The position numbers and the translations under genes were made by a program. The notes under the pieces were generated by a model. The model was not told the DNA's origin. It made no database searches and saw only the letters and a program-made list of their open reading frames with translations. A stretch of 64,000 nucleotides of DNA from Lepus europaeus (Eukaryota > Chordata > Mammalia > Lagomorpha > Leporidae), in contig NC_084829.1 in assembly GCF_033115175.1 (NCBI RefSeq), forward strand, positions 134,326,996-134,390,995. Reading direction: 5' to 3'. Positions 1-10,829 of this stretch are shown here, piece by piece. The stretch's first letter is position 1. Each line of letters begins with the position of its first letter.

Positions 1-548
1 AGTCACTTTTGCTAACATGTTTTTAAGAAGTTGCACATTTCTTCAAAATGTTCAAGTTTATTGGCACAAAATTGTTAATAATGTTTCTTAAATGTTTTTT
101 ATTTTTTGCTATATCTGAAGTTAGGACTTTATCCTCTTTCATTCCTAATTGTTTTTTTCTTTTTTGGGTGGGGGTGGGCTTTATCTTTTGTTTTTCTTGG
201 TCAGACTCACAACAGGGTTTTCTATTTTGTTACTTTTGTACCAAAAAAAAAAAAAAAAAAGTCAATGGAATCTTGTCTGCTTTTTGTTTTTATACTTCAT
301 TAATTTTTATCTGTATTTTCATCATATTTTTCCTAGTTTCTCGGAGCTTCTTCTGTTTTTCTTTCTCTAGCTTCAAAGAGTTTCTTCTTTAAAACAAATA
401 GGAGGTTCATCGTGTTCATCGTGTTAGTCAAATCGTCTGTGACGCTACTAACTTTATCTGCCTTTTTCAGAAAGGCTTTATCAGAATATCCACGCTGATA
501 TACATTTGCATTTTCTTATTATATGTCTATTAATTTTGGATTGTTTTA
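1..548. other. T-rich sequence, nothing identified
   Basis: Long T- and A-runs (241-260 is mostly A) and low-complexity reading frames rich in F, L and K. No gene or repeat family was recognised. Confidence 0.4.
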
Positions 549-870
549 AGATATATTTTATTTTTTTATTTGAAAAACAGAGTTACAGAGAGAGGTAGAG
601 AGAGATCTTCCATCCGCCGGTTCTCTCCCAAATGCCACCAAAGGCTGCAGCTGAGCTCATATGATCTGAAGCTAGGAGCCAGGAGCTTCTTCTGGGTCTC
701 CCACATGGGTGCAGGGGCCCAAGTGCTTGGGCCATCTTCTACTGCTTTCCCAGGCGCATTAGCAGGGAGTGGGATGGGAAGGGGAGCAGCTGGGACTCAA
801 ACCAGTGCCCATATGGGATGCTGGCGCTGCAGGTCAGGGCTTTTACCTGCTGCACCACAGAGCCAGCCCC
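549..870 (-). mobile_element. Lagomorph C-type SINE (CSINE)
   Basis: On the minus strand this has the family order: tRNA-like head, the 'GCTGGCATCCCATATGGG' block, 'CAAGTGCTTGGGCC', a 'GAGCCAGGAG' block (seen here in complement), a CT-rich stretch and an A/T-rich tail. The tail is at the left end. Imperfect flanking repeats start TTAATTTT at 530 and 871. Confidence 0.9.
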
Positions 871-1011
871 TTAATTTTTGTTTTTATTTTGTCTGATATT
901 AGTATGGTACTAGTTTTAAACTATTTTCTTGGAATCTTTTTTCCATTTTTAACTTTTCATCTTTCCATTCTTTATATATAAAGGATCCTTTAGAAAGAAC
1001 AGAGTGTCTTT

Positions 1012-1530
1012 TTTTTTTTAACTTTTATTTAATGAATATAAATTTCCAATTACAGCTTATGGATTACAATGGCTTTCCCTCCTCATAACTTCCCTCCCAC
1101 CTGCAACCCTCCACTTTCCTGCTCCCTCTTCTCTTCCATTCACATCAAGATTCATTTTCAATTCTCTTTATATACAGAAGATCAATTTAGTATGTATTAA
1201 GTAAAGATTTCAACAGTTTGTACCCACACAGAAACACAAAGTGAAAAATACTGTTTGAGTACTAGTTATAGCATTAAATCACAATGTACAGCACATTAAG
1301 GACAGAGATCCTACATGAGGAGTAAGAGCATAGTGGCTCCTGTTGTTGACTTAACAAATTGACACTCTTGTTTATGGCTTCAGTAATCACCCTAGGCTCT
1401 TGTCATGAGTTGCCAAAGCTATGGAAGCCTTTTGAGTTCACCGACCCTAATCATATTTAGACAAGGTCATAATCAAAGTGGAAGTTCTCTCCTCCCTTCA
1501 GAGAAAGGTACCTCCTTCTTTGATGACCGA
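1012..1530 (-). mobile_element. L1 3' end (rabbit-type 3'UTR), 5'-truncated
   Basis: Read on the minus strand, this ends in a poly(A), seen as T-run 1011-1019. It has the rabbit L1 3'UTR landmarks (in complement: TTTATTTAATGAATATAAAT, TACAGCTTATGGATTACAAT, then the TATACAGAAGATCAA block). The direct repeat GAACAGAGTGTCTTTTT flanks it (about 995-1011 and 1530-1546), marking a clean target-primed insertion. Confidence 0.85.
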
Positions 1531-1585
1531 ACAGAGTGTCTTTTTGATGATTTTTATAACCCACAGAACAATCTCTGTCTTTTAA

Positions 1586-1895
1586 TTTTTTAAGATTTAT
1601 TTGAAAGGCAGAGTTAACAGAGGAAGATAGAGAAAGATCCTATATCTGCTGGTTCACTCCCCAAATGGCCACAATGGCCATTGCTGGGCTAGGCCAAAGC
1701 TAGGAGCCAGGAACTTCATCTGGTCTCCTATGTGAAGTCAGGAGCCCAAGTACTTGGGCCACCTTCTGCTGCTTTCCCAGACCATTAGCAGTGAACTGGA
1801 TCATAAGTGGAGCAGGCAAGACTCAAACCAGCTCCCATATAGGATGCCAGTGCTGCAAGTGGTGGTTTAACCCACTGTGCCACAGCACAGGCCCC
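1586..1895 (-). mobile_element. CSINE
   Basis: Minus-strand copy with a short A-tail at the left end. It is flanked by a 16-bp TSD with one mismatch: AATCTCTGTCTTTTAA (1570-1585) and AATCTCTGTGTTTTAA (1896-1911). Confidence 0.92.
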
Positions 1896-1911
1896 AATCT
1901 CTGTGTTTTAA

Positions 1912-3544
1912 CTAAGGAGCACCTTATATTTGTACATAGAACACAGTTGAAATACTTTAAATAATTATTATATTTTCTGTCTTTTGAGGGGTAAATTTAA
2001 TACATTTCCATGTATTATGATTCTTGGAAATTTACCATTTGTTTCCACTCTCGTACTTTGTGCTTTCTATCTGTTCTACTTTTTCTGTATTTCTTTTTCC
2101 TCCTCTCTTGAATTTATTTATATTTACTTAATCACTTTTCTTTCTTATTTCACATTTGTCTTCTGGTAAATGAGAATGTACACATTCAATTTTTTATTAT
2201 CCTGTAACAGTAGCAGTCTTAGTACTATTATTTAACAATGAGGTGTAAAACTAATCCGACCTTAATTCCTCTTTCAGGCAGTACAAGTCTTAAGGACACT
2301 CTTCTTGCATCAATATCTACCTCCTTCCCTGAACTTCGCCAAGCAGCTGAGTGTACATGGTAGAGTTTGTAGAGTAGAAATAAAGTATAATGTTCCCGCC
2401 CCTGGAAGCTGAAATGCATTTTTTACTTTGTATATTTCAAAAATTATGTTGATATTGATCTTACTTTCATCTTAGCTTTATATTAAATTATTTTTTATCC
2501 ACCAACTGAACTTTTGTTTCAAGAAGGGGTCCTAAAAATCTATCTTTACCTCTGTACCCTTCCAAAATTCCAAGAAATATAAACATAGAAATTAATAGCA
2601 GCACAAAATACCAGCCTGGGGGTCCACTGGAAGACCAGAACAGTGGAGAATTTCTGTATCATATGAAGTGGATGTCACATAAAGTGAGAGGGGACTGTGG
2701 TGGCAGGAGGAAGGAGACTAAAAGATTCTCTTTTCTGTCTTTTGTCTCTGCTTTCTCTACATGTCAGCTTTGCTATCTGCTAGTGAGGCTCATCCTCTTC
2801 TTCAGCCATGAGGCCACGTCAGCCTGTTGTTCTCAGTTCACATCCTCCCACTTTCACCACGAGAAAAGGAAGTGGCTGTTTCCCCAGATGCATGTCAGTC
2901 AATCCTGGGGTAAGATACTCATTGGCCTGGCTCAGTCACAACAAATCACAGTGGCTAGGAGGCTGGGATAATGAGTCATGTTAAAAGGGACAAAGCAATT
3001 TAGGCAGACATAATGGTATAAAGAATTTTAAACAATACCAGGAAATTGGAGTATTGATGGACTGACTAGTAACAAATAATGAAAACATCAAAGAAGGTGG
3101 GACTAGCACATGTAAGTCGCTACCCCTTGGGTTGAGATGGAGCAGTTAAGACAGCATCACCCCACATCTCTCCCCAACCAACCGTAACTGAGCTCCCAAC
3201 GTTACGAAGAGGGCATTACCACGGCTCAGCGAATGACATAGAACCTTTGATGTTTCACAGACAGAGTCTGCTCTCTGGGTGCTGGGTAAAGAGTTCACAG
3301 GGAGGTGTCACGGAAGGCACCAAGTTACTTGGGCACTGGAGGAACTGCACGTGTTGCAGGAGGAAGATGCTGGAGAAGCTGCTCATCTGCAGAAGCCACA
3401 AGCACTTTCAGTATCTGCATGACCACTGGCTTCCACACGTGCCCTTCTATGACAGCATGAGGCTATATTTCTAGATAATAAGATACAGCTGTCCTTAAAA
3501 GTGAAGTTCAGCCTTCCCCAGAATGAGGACACATTGAGTCCTAG
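1912..3544. other. No recognisable gene or repeat
   Basis: AT-rich to about 2600, then mixed composition. Reading frames are short, with no recognisable domain, no clear splice structure and no repeat family I could name. It may hold diverged LTR material, since the next segment is LTR-like. Confidence 0.4.
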
Positions 3545-3784
3545 GAATTATTGTGTTCCCCGACAGCTGTATTAATTAATCCCCAAACTCAGCCAGATTT
3601 CCACTGAACATTCTATAACCTGAACAGGAATTGTAAGACTACGTTCTTTGAAGAGTTGTAAAGATATGCCACAGTGCCTGTGACTTGGACCTTATTTGGA
3701 ATTGCAGATGTAATTAAATTCTGAAATATGATCATCCTGAATTTAGGGCCGGCCCTGAATCTAATGATTGATGTCCTTTTGAGA
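3545..3784 (+). mobile_element. MaLR/MLT1-type LTR, left part
   Basis: From 3549 the text follows the MaLR pattern (ATTGTGTTCCCC early; then CTTGGACCTTATTTGGA, GCAGATGTAATTAA, GATCATCCTGAATTTAGGG and GATGTCCTTTTGAG at about 3685-3782). It stops where the L1 begins. The rest of such an LTR appears at 10365-10652. Family assignment is by eye. Confidence 0.6.
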
Positions 3785-3986
3785 GAAAAAGAATTAAAAA
3801 ATAAAAATTACAAGATACCACTATATACTGCCTACAAGAAACTCACTTCACAGATAAACATACACCTATACTGAAAGTGAGGCCTAGAAAAAGATATACC
3901 ACACAAATGAAAAACCAAAAGGGAGCAGGAGTAGTTATATTCATATCAGATAAAACAAAATTTAACTCAAAAACTGTAAGAAGAGA

Positions 3987-4321
3987 GGGTGGGGCTGTGG
4001 CGCAGCAGGTCAAACCACAGTCTGCAGCACCAACATCCCATATGGGCACTGGTTCAAGTCCCAGCTGCCCCACTTCTGCTCCAGCTCCCTGCTAATGCAC
4101 CTGGGAAAGCAGCAAAAGGTGGCCCAAGTCCTTGGGCCTCTGCACCCATGTGGGGCACCCAGATGGAGCTCCTGACTCCTGGCTTCTGCTTGGCCCAGCC
4201 CTGGCTGTTGTGGCCATCTGGGGAGGGAACCAGCAGATGGAAGATCTCTCTCTCTGTCTCTCTTTCGCCCTCTCTCTTTTAATGCTGCTTTTCAAATATA
4301 TGTTTTTTTTTTTTAAAAAAA
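3987..4321 (+). mobile_element. CSINE inserted in L1
   Basis: Box-A-like GGGGCTGTGGCGCAGCAGG and box-B-like GGTTCAAGTCC mark the tRNA-derived head. TSD AAAAACTGTAAGAAGAGA (3969-3986) against AAAAACTGTCAAAAGAGA (4322-4339) shows insertion into the L1 ORF2 sequence. Confidence 0.93.
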
Positions 4322-5435
4322 AAAAACTGTCAAAAGAGACACAGAAGGACATTATATATTGATAAAAGGATCAAATCATCAAGAAGATATAATAATCATA
4401 AATATATGTGTACCCAATACAAGACAGCCCAGATACATACTGCAAATACTATTAGACCAAAAGAGAGGAATAACACCAGTACAATCACAGTGGGTGACTT
4501 CAACATCCCACTGTCAAAGGATAGATCATCCAGACAGAAATGAATAAGAATAGGTTGGAGCTGAACCATCTATTGAGCAAAGGGACCTAAATGATATTTA
4601 TAGGACATTTCAACTCAACAGCTATGGAATATACACTCTTCTCATCAGCACATGGAACATTTTCTAGAATACACAATATATTAGGCCACAAAGCCAATCT
4701 CAGTAATTTTAAAAAGACTGAAATCATACCGTGTAACTTCTCAGAACACAAAGGAATAAAAGTAGAAATCAATAACAGAACAACAGAATATTTACAAATA
4801 CATGGAAATTAAACAAGATGCTGCTGAATGACCAATGGGTCACTGAAGAAATTGAAAAGGAAATAAAAAAATTTCTTGAAATGTATAAAAATGAAAAAAC
4901 AACATACCAAAACATACCAAAAAAAAAAAAAAAACAGCAAAAGCAGTATTAAGAAAGAATTTTGTAGCATTAAGTGCTTACATTAAAAAAGAAATGTCTC
5001 AAATAATCTAACGATGCATCTCAAACACTTAGAAAAATAAGAAGAAACCAAACTCCAAATTAGCAGGAGGCAAAAAATAATAGGGATCAGGAAGAAATAA
5101 ATGAAATTGAAACCAAAAATACAATACAAAATATCAACAAAACAAAAGCTGGTGTTTTTGAGAAGATAAATAAAATAGACAAATCTGTAGCCAGACTGAC
5201 AAAGAAAAAAAGAGAAAACTCAAATCAATAAAATTAGAGATGAAAAATGAGATTATAATTGACCCAACTGAAGGATCATATGAAACTCTATTACTAACAA
5301 ACTGGAAAACCACAAAGACGCGGATAAATTCCTGGATATATATAACCTAAGAAGATTAAATTAATAAGATACAGAAAATCTGAATAGACCTATAACAAGC
5401 AACAAGATTGAAACAGTAATTAAAAGTCTTCCACC

Positions 5436-5770
5436 TGGCCGGCGCCACGGCTCACTTGGCTAATCCTCCGCCTGCGGCGCCGGCACCCTGGGTTCTAGTC
5501 CTGGTTGGGGCACCGGATTCTGTCCCGGTTGCTCCTCTTCCAGTCCAGCTCTCTGCAGTGGCCCAGAAAGGCAGTGGAGGATGGCCCAAGTGCTTGGGCC
5601 CTGCACCCGCATGGGAAACCAGGGGGAAGCACCTGGCTCCTGGCTTCGGATTGACGCAGCACACCAGCCGCAGTGCACCGTCCATGGGGCCATTTAGGGG
5701 GTGAACCAACGGAAAAGGAAGACCTTTCTCTCTCTCACTGTCTAACTCTGCCTGTCAAAAAAAAAAAATA
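5436..5770 (+). mobile_element. Young CSINE inserted at an earlier SINE's target site
   Basis: It begins TGGCCGGCGCCACGGCTC, has GGTTCTAGTCCTGG as B box, and ends CTGTCAAAAAA. The 14-mer AAAAGTCTTCCACC is on both sides (5422-5435 and 5771-5784) and recurs, with one change, after the next SINE. Confidence 0.95.
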
Positions 5771-5784
5771 AAAAGTCTTCCACC

Positions 5785-6097
5785 AGGCACAGTGGATTAA
5801 AGCCCCAGCCTGCCGCGCCGGCATCCCATATGGGTGCCAGTTCGAGTCCTGGCTACTTCTCTTCTGATCCAGCTCTCTGCTTTGGCCTGGGAAAGCAGTA
5901 GAAGATGGCCCAAATCCTTGGGCCCCTATACCTCTGTGGGAGACCCAGAAGAAGCTCCTGGCTCCTGGCTTCAGATCAGCTCATCTCTGGCTGTCATGGT
6001 CATTTGGGGAGTGATCCAGCAGAATGGAAGACCGCTCTCTCTCTGGATCTACCTCTCTCTGTAACTATCTTTCAAATAAATACAATAATTCTAAAAA
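5785..6097 (+). mobile_element. Older CSINE in L1
   Basis: The head reads AGGCACAGTGGATTAAAGCC, and the tail ends CTTTCAAATAAATACAATA and an A-run. Flanks are AAAAGTCTTCCACC (5771-5784) and AAAAGTCTTCCATC (6098-6111), after which the L1 ORF2 frame resumes at SPGPDG. Confidence 0.92.
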
Positions 6098-7736
6098 AAA
6101 AGTCTTCCATCAAGGAAAAGTCCAGGACCTGATGGCTTTACTACTAAATTCTAGAAAACATTTAAAGATGAACTAACTCCAATACTTTTCAAAGTATTCC
6201 AAAGTATTAAACAAGATGGAACTCTGCCAAATTCTTTTATGAGGTCAGCATCAGTCCGATACCAAAACAACAAAGACATAACATGAAAACAACAGACCTA
6301 TATCCTTGAGGAGCATAAATGCAAAAATTCTCAACAAAGCACTAACAATCCAAATCCAAAACCACATCAAACAGATCATACGTCATGATCAAGCAGGATT
6401 TATCCCAGAGATGCAAGCATGGTTCAACATTCTCAAGTCAATAACTGTCATAAATCACATCAATAGAATGAAGAACAGAAACCATATGGTCATCTTAATA
6501 GATACAGAGAAAGCATTGGAGAAAATTCAACGTTCCTTCATGATAAAAAAAATTCTCCACAAATTAAGTATAGAAGGAGTATACCTCAAAAGTATAAAGG
6601 CTATATATGACAAACCAACAGCCAATATCATAATGAATAGGGAAAAGCTGAAAGGATTTCCTCTAAGATCTGGAATAAGATAAGGATGTCTACTTTCACC
6701 ATTCTTATTCACTGTGTTATTGGAAATATTAGCCAAAGCAATTAAGAAGGAGGAAGAAATAAATAAAATCAAAACTGGAAAAGAGAAAGTCAAAATATCA
6801 ATATTTATAGATGACATGATGTTGTACATGAAAAAACCTAAATACTCCAGCAAAAAGCTGTTAGAATTTATAAACCAATTTAGTCAAGTTGCAGGTTATG
6901 ACATAAACATACAAAAAAGCAGCTTTTTAAAAATGCGGTAATGATGAACTCACCACAAGAGAAATCAAGAAAGATATCCCATTCACAATAGCCACAAATT
7001 AGTCAAATATTTAGGAATAAACACAACCAAAGAAGTGAAAGATCTCTACAATGAAAATTATGAAACATTGATGAGAGAAACCATTAAGGATACAAAAAAT
7101 GGAAAAATATTCCTTGCTTGTGGGTTGGAAGAATTAATGTCATTAAAATGTCTATACTACCCAAAGCAATTTATAGATTCAATGCAATCCCTATCAAAAT
7201 ATAACATTCTTTACAGAATTAGCAAAAAAAATCCAAAAACTCTTATGTAATCACAAAAGGCCCAGAACAGCCACAGCAATTCTGCAAAAAAAGGATAATC
7301 TCTTCAATAAATGGTGCTGGCAAAACTGGATGTATATATATAGAAGAATGAAATTAGATCCCACCTCTCACCATATACAAAAACCAACTCAAGATGGATC
7401 AAAGACCTAAATTTAAGGCCTGATGCTATGAAATTCCTGGTAGAAAACATTAGAAAAACAGTTCAAGATATTGGTGTAGGTGGTGACTTCTTTGGTAAGA
7501 CCCCTAAAGCACAGGCAACAAAATCGAAATTAGACAAATTTTTATTAATATAGCTTTTGGTTACATTCCTGCTAAACTATGATCTTTTTGTTTTTTATTG
7601 TTGAACTCTTTATTTAACAGAGCATTATGCCTTTGACTATAATGCAAACTTAAAATGTTATCTCAAAAATTAAGAAAGAAAGGAGAGAGGGAAAGAGAAA
7701 GAGGAGGACCATCCTATTCTTAGAATTATATCTGTA

Positions 7737-8040
7737 GCCTGCGGCGCTGGCACCCCGGGTTCTAGTCCCGGTCGGGGCACCGGATTCTGTCCCGGTTTCC
7801 CCTCTTCCAGTCCAGCTCTCTGCTGTGGCCCAGGAGTGCAGTGGAGGATGGCCCAAGTGCTTGGGCTCTGCATGCGCATGGGAGACCAGGAGAAGCACCT
7901 GGCTCCTGGCTTCGGATCAGCGTGGCGCACCATCCGTGGGGCCATTTGGGGGGTGTACCAATGGAAGGAAGACCTTTCTCTCTGTCTCTCTGTCTCTCTC
8001 TCAGTGTCTAACTCTGCCTGTCAAAAAAAAAAAAAAAAAA
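7737..8040 (+). mobile_element. Young CSINE, slightly 5'-truncated
   Basis: It starts within the tRNA-like head at GCCTGCGGCGCTGG, losing about 40 bases. TSD AGAATTATATCTGTA (7722-7736) against AGAATTGTATCTGTA (8041-8055). Confidence 0.93.
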
Positions 8041-8175
8041 AGAATTGTATCTGTAAACTACATTGAATTTGTTCTCTTTGTATTAATACCACATTAACAT
8101 GAAAACTGATGAGAACTGTAGTAATTATCATGCATTTGCTGTGATCAAGAATCTAATGTTATTAAATTTCTTCTT

Positions 8176-8501
8176 AAGTTTATTTATTTATTGGAAAGGC
8201 AGAGTTACAGTGAGTGAAGGAGAGAGAGAGAGAGAGAGAGAATCTTCCTTCTGCTGGTTCACTCCCCAGACAGCCACAACTACTGAGGCTGGGCCAGATG
8301 GAAGCCAGGAGCCAGGAGCTTCTTCCAGGTCTCCCACGTGCATGCAGGGACCCAAGCACTTGAACCATCTTCCACTGCTTTCCCAGGTGCATTAGCAGGG
8401 AGCTGGATCGAAGTGGAGCAGCTGCGACTCCAACTAGCAGCCACAGGGGATGCTGGCGCCACAGGTGACAGCTTAACTCACTACACCACAGCCCTGGCCC
8501 C
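8176..8501 (-). mobile_element. CSINE
   Basis: Minus-strand copy with a (GA)n-rich interior at 8219-8241. Its head, at the right end, reads in complement as CCACAGCCCTGGCCCC. No firm TSD. Confidence 0.9.
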
Positions 8502-8639
8502 AATAAATTTAATAAAAATAAAAAAATACATTCAGTGAAATGAAGTTCAGATACCCTAATCCTTGGGAACAAGAAAAACATGCATTTTTGTAAAGACTCA
8601 TTTATTTGGAGAGCCCCTATCTTATGGAGGTGTAACCAA

Positions 8640-10362
8640 TGCCAGAGGACACCGAGGTCTCCATAGTCACTGTAGCTTCTACTTATCCACAGCATGGGGA
8701 AATATCTTTTCAAACCTCTTCAAGGACCTTTTTGGCAAAAAGGAAATATGCATCCTCGTAGTGGGCCTGGATGCTGCTGGGGAGACAATTCTGAATAAGC
8801 TGAAGCTTTGTGAAATTGTGATCACCACTGGTTTCAGTATGGAGACTTTTAAACACAAGAACACCACCTTTACCGTGGGAGACATGGGTGGTCAGGACAC
8901 GATTCAGCCGCTGTGGCACCCCTACTTCCAGAGACACCCAAGGTGTGGTCTTTGCGGTGGACAACAATGACAGAAAGCTTATGAACAAGGCACGGTGGAG
9001 CTCCTGAGGATGCTGGCTGAGGATGAGCCGTGAGACGCAGTCCTGCTGGTGTCTGCCAACAAGCAGGACCTCCCAAATGCCAGGAACGTTCTACAATTAC
9101 CTATGCCACACGAGCTGGTACATTCTGGCCGCCTGTGCCACCAGCAGGGTTGTTGGGCTCTATGAACGACTAGGCTAGTTGTCCAATAAGCTTCAGAAGC
9201 GGAAGTGAATGAAAAACCCTTCCACTTCCTCCTCTCAGCCCCTCATGTGGCAAATAAGGGACTCTGTGGTTCTGGGTGCCAGAAGCTGTCTCTATGGGTG
9301 GGTCACAGCGTGCATCTAATCATGCTGTTCCTGTGTAGATGCAGCCTGCAGCCAGGCTTTTATTTAATGTAAATAGCTCATTTCCACTGAGCCAGTTTCT
9401 GACATAGCTTTTATTGTTATTTTTTATTATCATTAAAAGAAAATGAATGCACTGTTTAGTTGTGAGAAGGGACTTAGGCGCACTGACACCTGGCCTCCCA
9501 GGGTCTATCGCTGTGTTAAGAGCTGGATGCGCCTCTGGGCATTAGATCTAGTAAGATCCATTTAGTGGTTAGTTTTCAAAACAAACTCAGTGTATTTTTA
9601 AAAACTAGTTAAAAATGCAAGCTGAGGAGAGCACCTGAACACACAGCAGGGAAAACGCCCAGTGTTGGCTTTGCAGCGACAGCCTGAGTGCTGGTCCAGG
9701 AGATCCATTGCTCCCCTTTGGGAACATGAAAGTCAGTGACAAAATTCAGTGTGATCCATTCTGCATGGTCACAGTAGAGATCCCTGTGGCTCACTTGTCC
9801 TTGGGTCACCTGGCATTCCAAAGCTATGTGCTCACACACGGTCACCTGGTGGGGTGAGCAGGTGGACTGGGATGCCACAGCGTCCAACTCTCCCCTGAGG
9901 CACACTTGTTAAGCATGTTGGTGGGGTGGAGCCTTTCATTCCACCACAAACTTGCTCACACACTTGGTCAGACACATTGGTGGGATGTCTGCAGTCTCAT
10001 CATTAGGAACCCATGCAAGGTGGGACAGTTGGTTCATTCTACAACCACAGTCTCCCTCCTCCCGGAAGCAGCCCCATCTCCATGTGTGAAGGAGCTTTCT
10101 TTTCCTCAGCTGGTAAGGATCCATTGAAAAAGATGGCCTCTACTTTTTTTTCTTATAATTTGGTAAACACTGAAGAAGTTGAAGCTGTTAAATATGTCTT
10201 GGGGAAAACGTCAGAACTGTTTTATTTGGTGTTGTAGAACCTCTTCCTGCTTTCAATACACGATTAGTAATCTACTGTTTTGTAAACTTGCTTTCAGCTT
10301 TCATTTAGAGAAGCACTATAATTACAGCTATTAGAATAAAATCTCAACTATTAAAAAAAAAA
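8640..10362 (+). pseudogene. ARF1: Full ARF1 retrocopy including 3'UTR and poly(A)
   Basis: After the CDS-like part, about 1.1 kb continues to match the ARF1 3'UTR as I know it, including the TTATTTAATGTAAATAG stretch, the CTGCATGGTCACAGTAGAG stretch and a terminal AATAAA at 10335-10340. A run of A follows at about 10353-10362. Matching ARF1 rather than ARF3 rests on this 3'UTR. The 5' boundary is uncertain, and no convincing TSD was seen because the flanks are A-rich. Confidence 0.88.
8694..9208 (+). pseudogene. ARF1: ARF1 processed pseudogene, CDS-like part
   Basis: ARF1 is a small GTPase that recruits vesicle coats at the Golgi. This copy is intronless and broken. Its ATG sits in CAGCATGGGGAA as in ARF1. 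One extra base four codons in shifts the frame, the P-loop AAGKT reads AAGET with loss of the nucleotide-binding Lys, and a base is missing after it. Downstream, [20 protein letters not shown] and NKQDLPNA are recognisable in different frames. About 30 bases are lost near 9080-9110, and the end at TGA 9206-9208 resembles the ARF1 C-terminus. It is not expected to make a GTPase. Confidence 0.93.
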
Positions 10363-10364
10363 CA

Positions 10365-10652
10365 GAAAAATGATGGGGATTTGAGACAGACACACAGAGG
10401 AGAAAATGATGTGAACACAGAGATGGAGATTGCAGTGATATCTCCCAGGCCAAGGAAGGCCAAGGATTGCCAGACACCAGGGCCAAGAAGGGAGGCACTG
10501 AATACATTCTTCCCCAGAGCTTCCCAAAGGAACCAACCCTGCCAACACCTTGATGGCAGACTTCTGGCTTCCAGAACTGTAAGAATACATTTCTGTTTTA
10601 AGCCACCAAGTTTGTGGTCCTTTGTCACTGCAGTTGTAAGAAGCTAATACAA
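10365..10652 (+). mobile_element. MaLR/MLT1-type LTR, right part
   Basis: Characteristic blocks in order: GAGACAGACACACAGAGGAG, CCAAGGAATG-like CCAAGGATTGCCAGACACC, CCAACCCTGCCAACACCTTG, GACTTCTGGCTTCCAGAACT, TAAGCCACCAAGTTTGTGGT and terminal AAGCTAATAC. This is the half missing from 3545-3784, in the same orientation. Confidence 0.75.
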
Positions 10653-10829
10653 CTGCCAACAGCTTGAATATAAAGAGAAATGAGTGAAAAGAAGAAAGTT
10701 GTTGGTAAACACAAATGCAAGCATACACATAACGAACCAATAGGAAACATGTGAAGACACTACAATTGTTTCTGCAATTGTTCGCAAGGCCATAATTGAT
10801 TTCTGCCACTGCCTTTTTCCATCACTCAC

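Larger units (their letters stand above)
3785..8095 (+). mobile_element. L1 fossil, 5'-truncated, ORF2 degenerate, with nested SINEs
   Basis: The element starts inside the ORF2 endonuclease and runs through the reverse transcriptase. Readable pieces include INICVPNTRQPRYI (about 4400), SPGPDG (about 6123), [16 protein letters not shown] (about 6385), [11 protein letters not shown] (about 6606), the RT active-site region FIDDMMLY (about 6808, where active elements have ADD) and RWIKDL near 7395. Stops and frameshifts are frequent, and a block of roughly 100 codons is missing near 7290. From about 7560 the text resembles the rabbit L1 3'UTR (TATTGTTGAACTCTTTATTT; then TTGTTCTCTTTGTATTAATA near 8068). 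Four SINEs interrupt it. It cannot move. Confidence 0.85.

Noticed and set aside
48-392. 114-codon frame rich in F, L and I at the left edge
   Set aside because: Low-complexity T-rich DNA gives Phe/Leu-rich translations. No coding signal.
5436-5770. Open frames of 60-95 codons with recurring peptides such as GPSTWAILHC or LAPGFG
   Set aside because: They recur wherever a SINE lies, in both orientations. They are translations of the SINE body, not genes.
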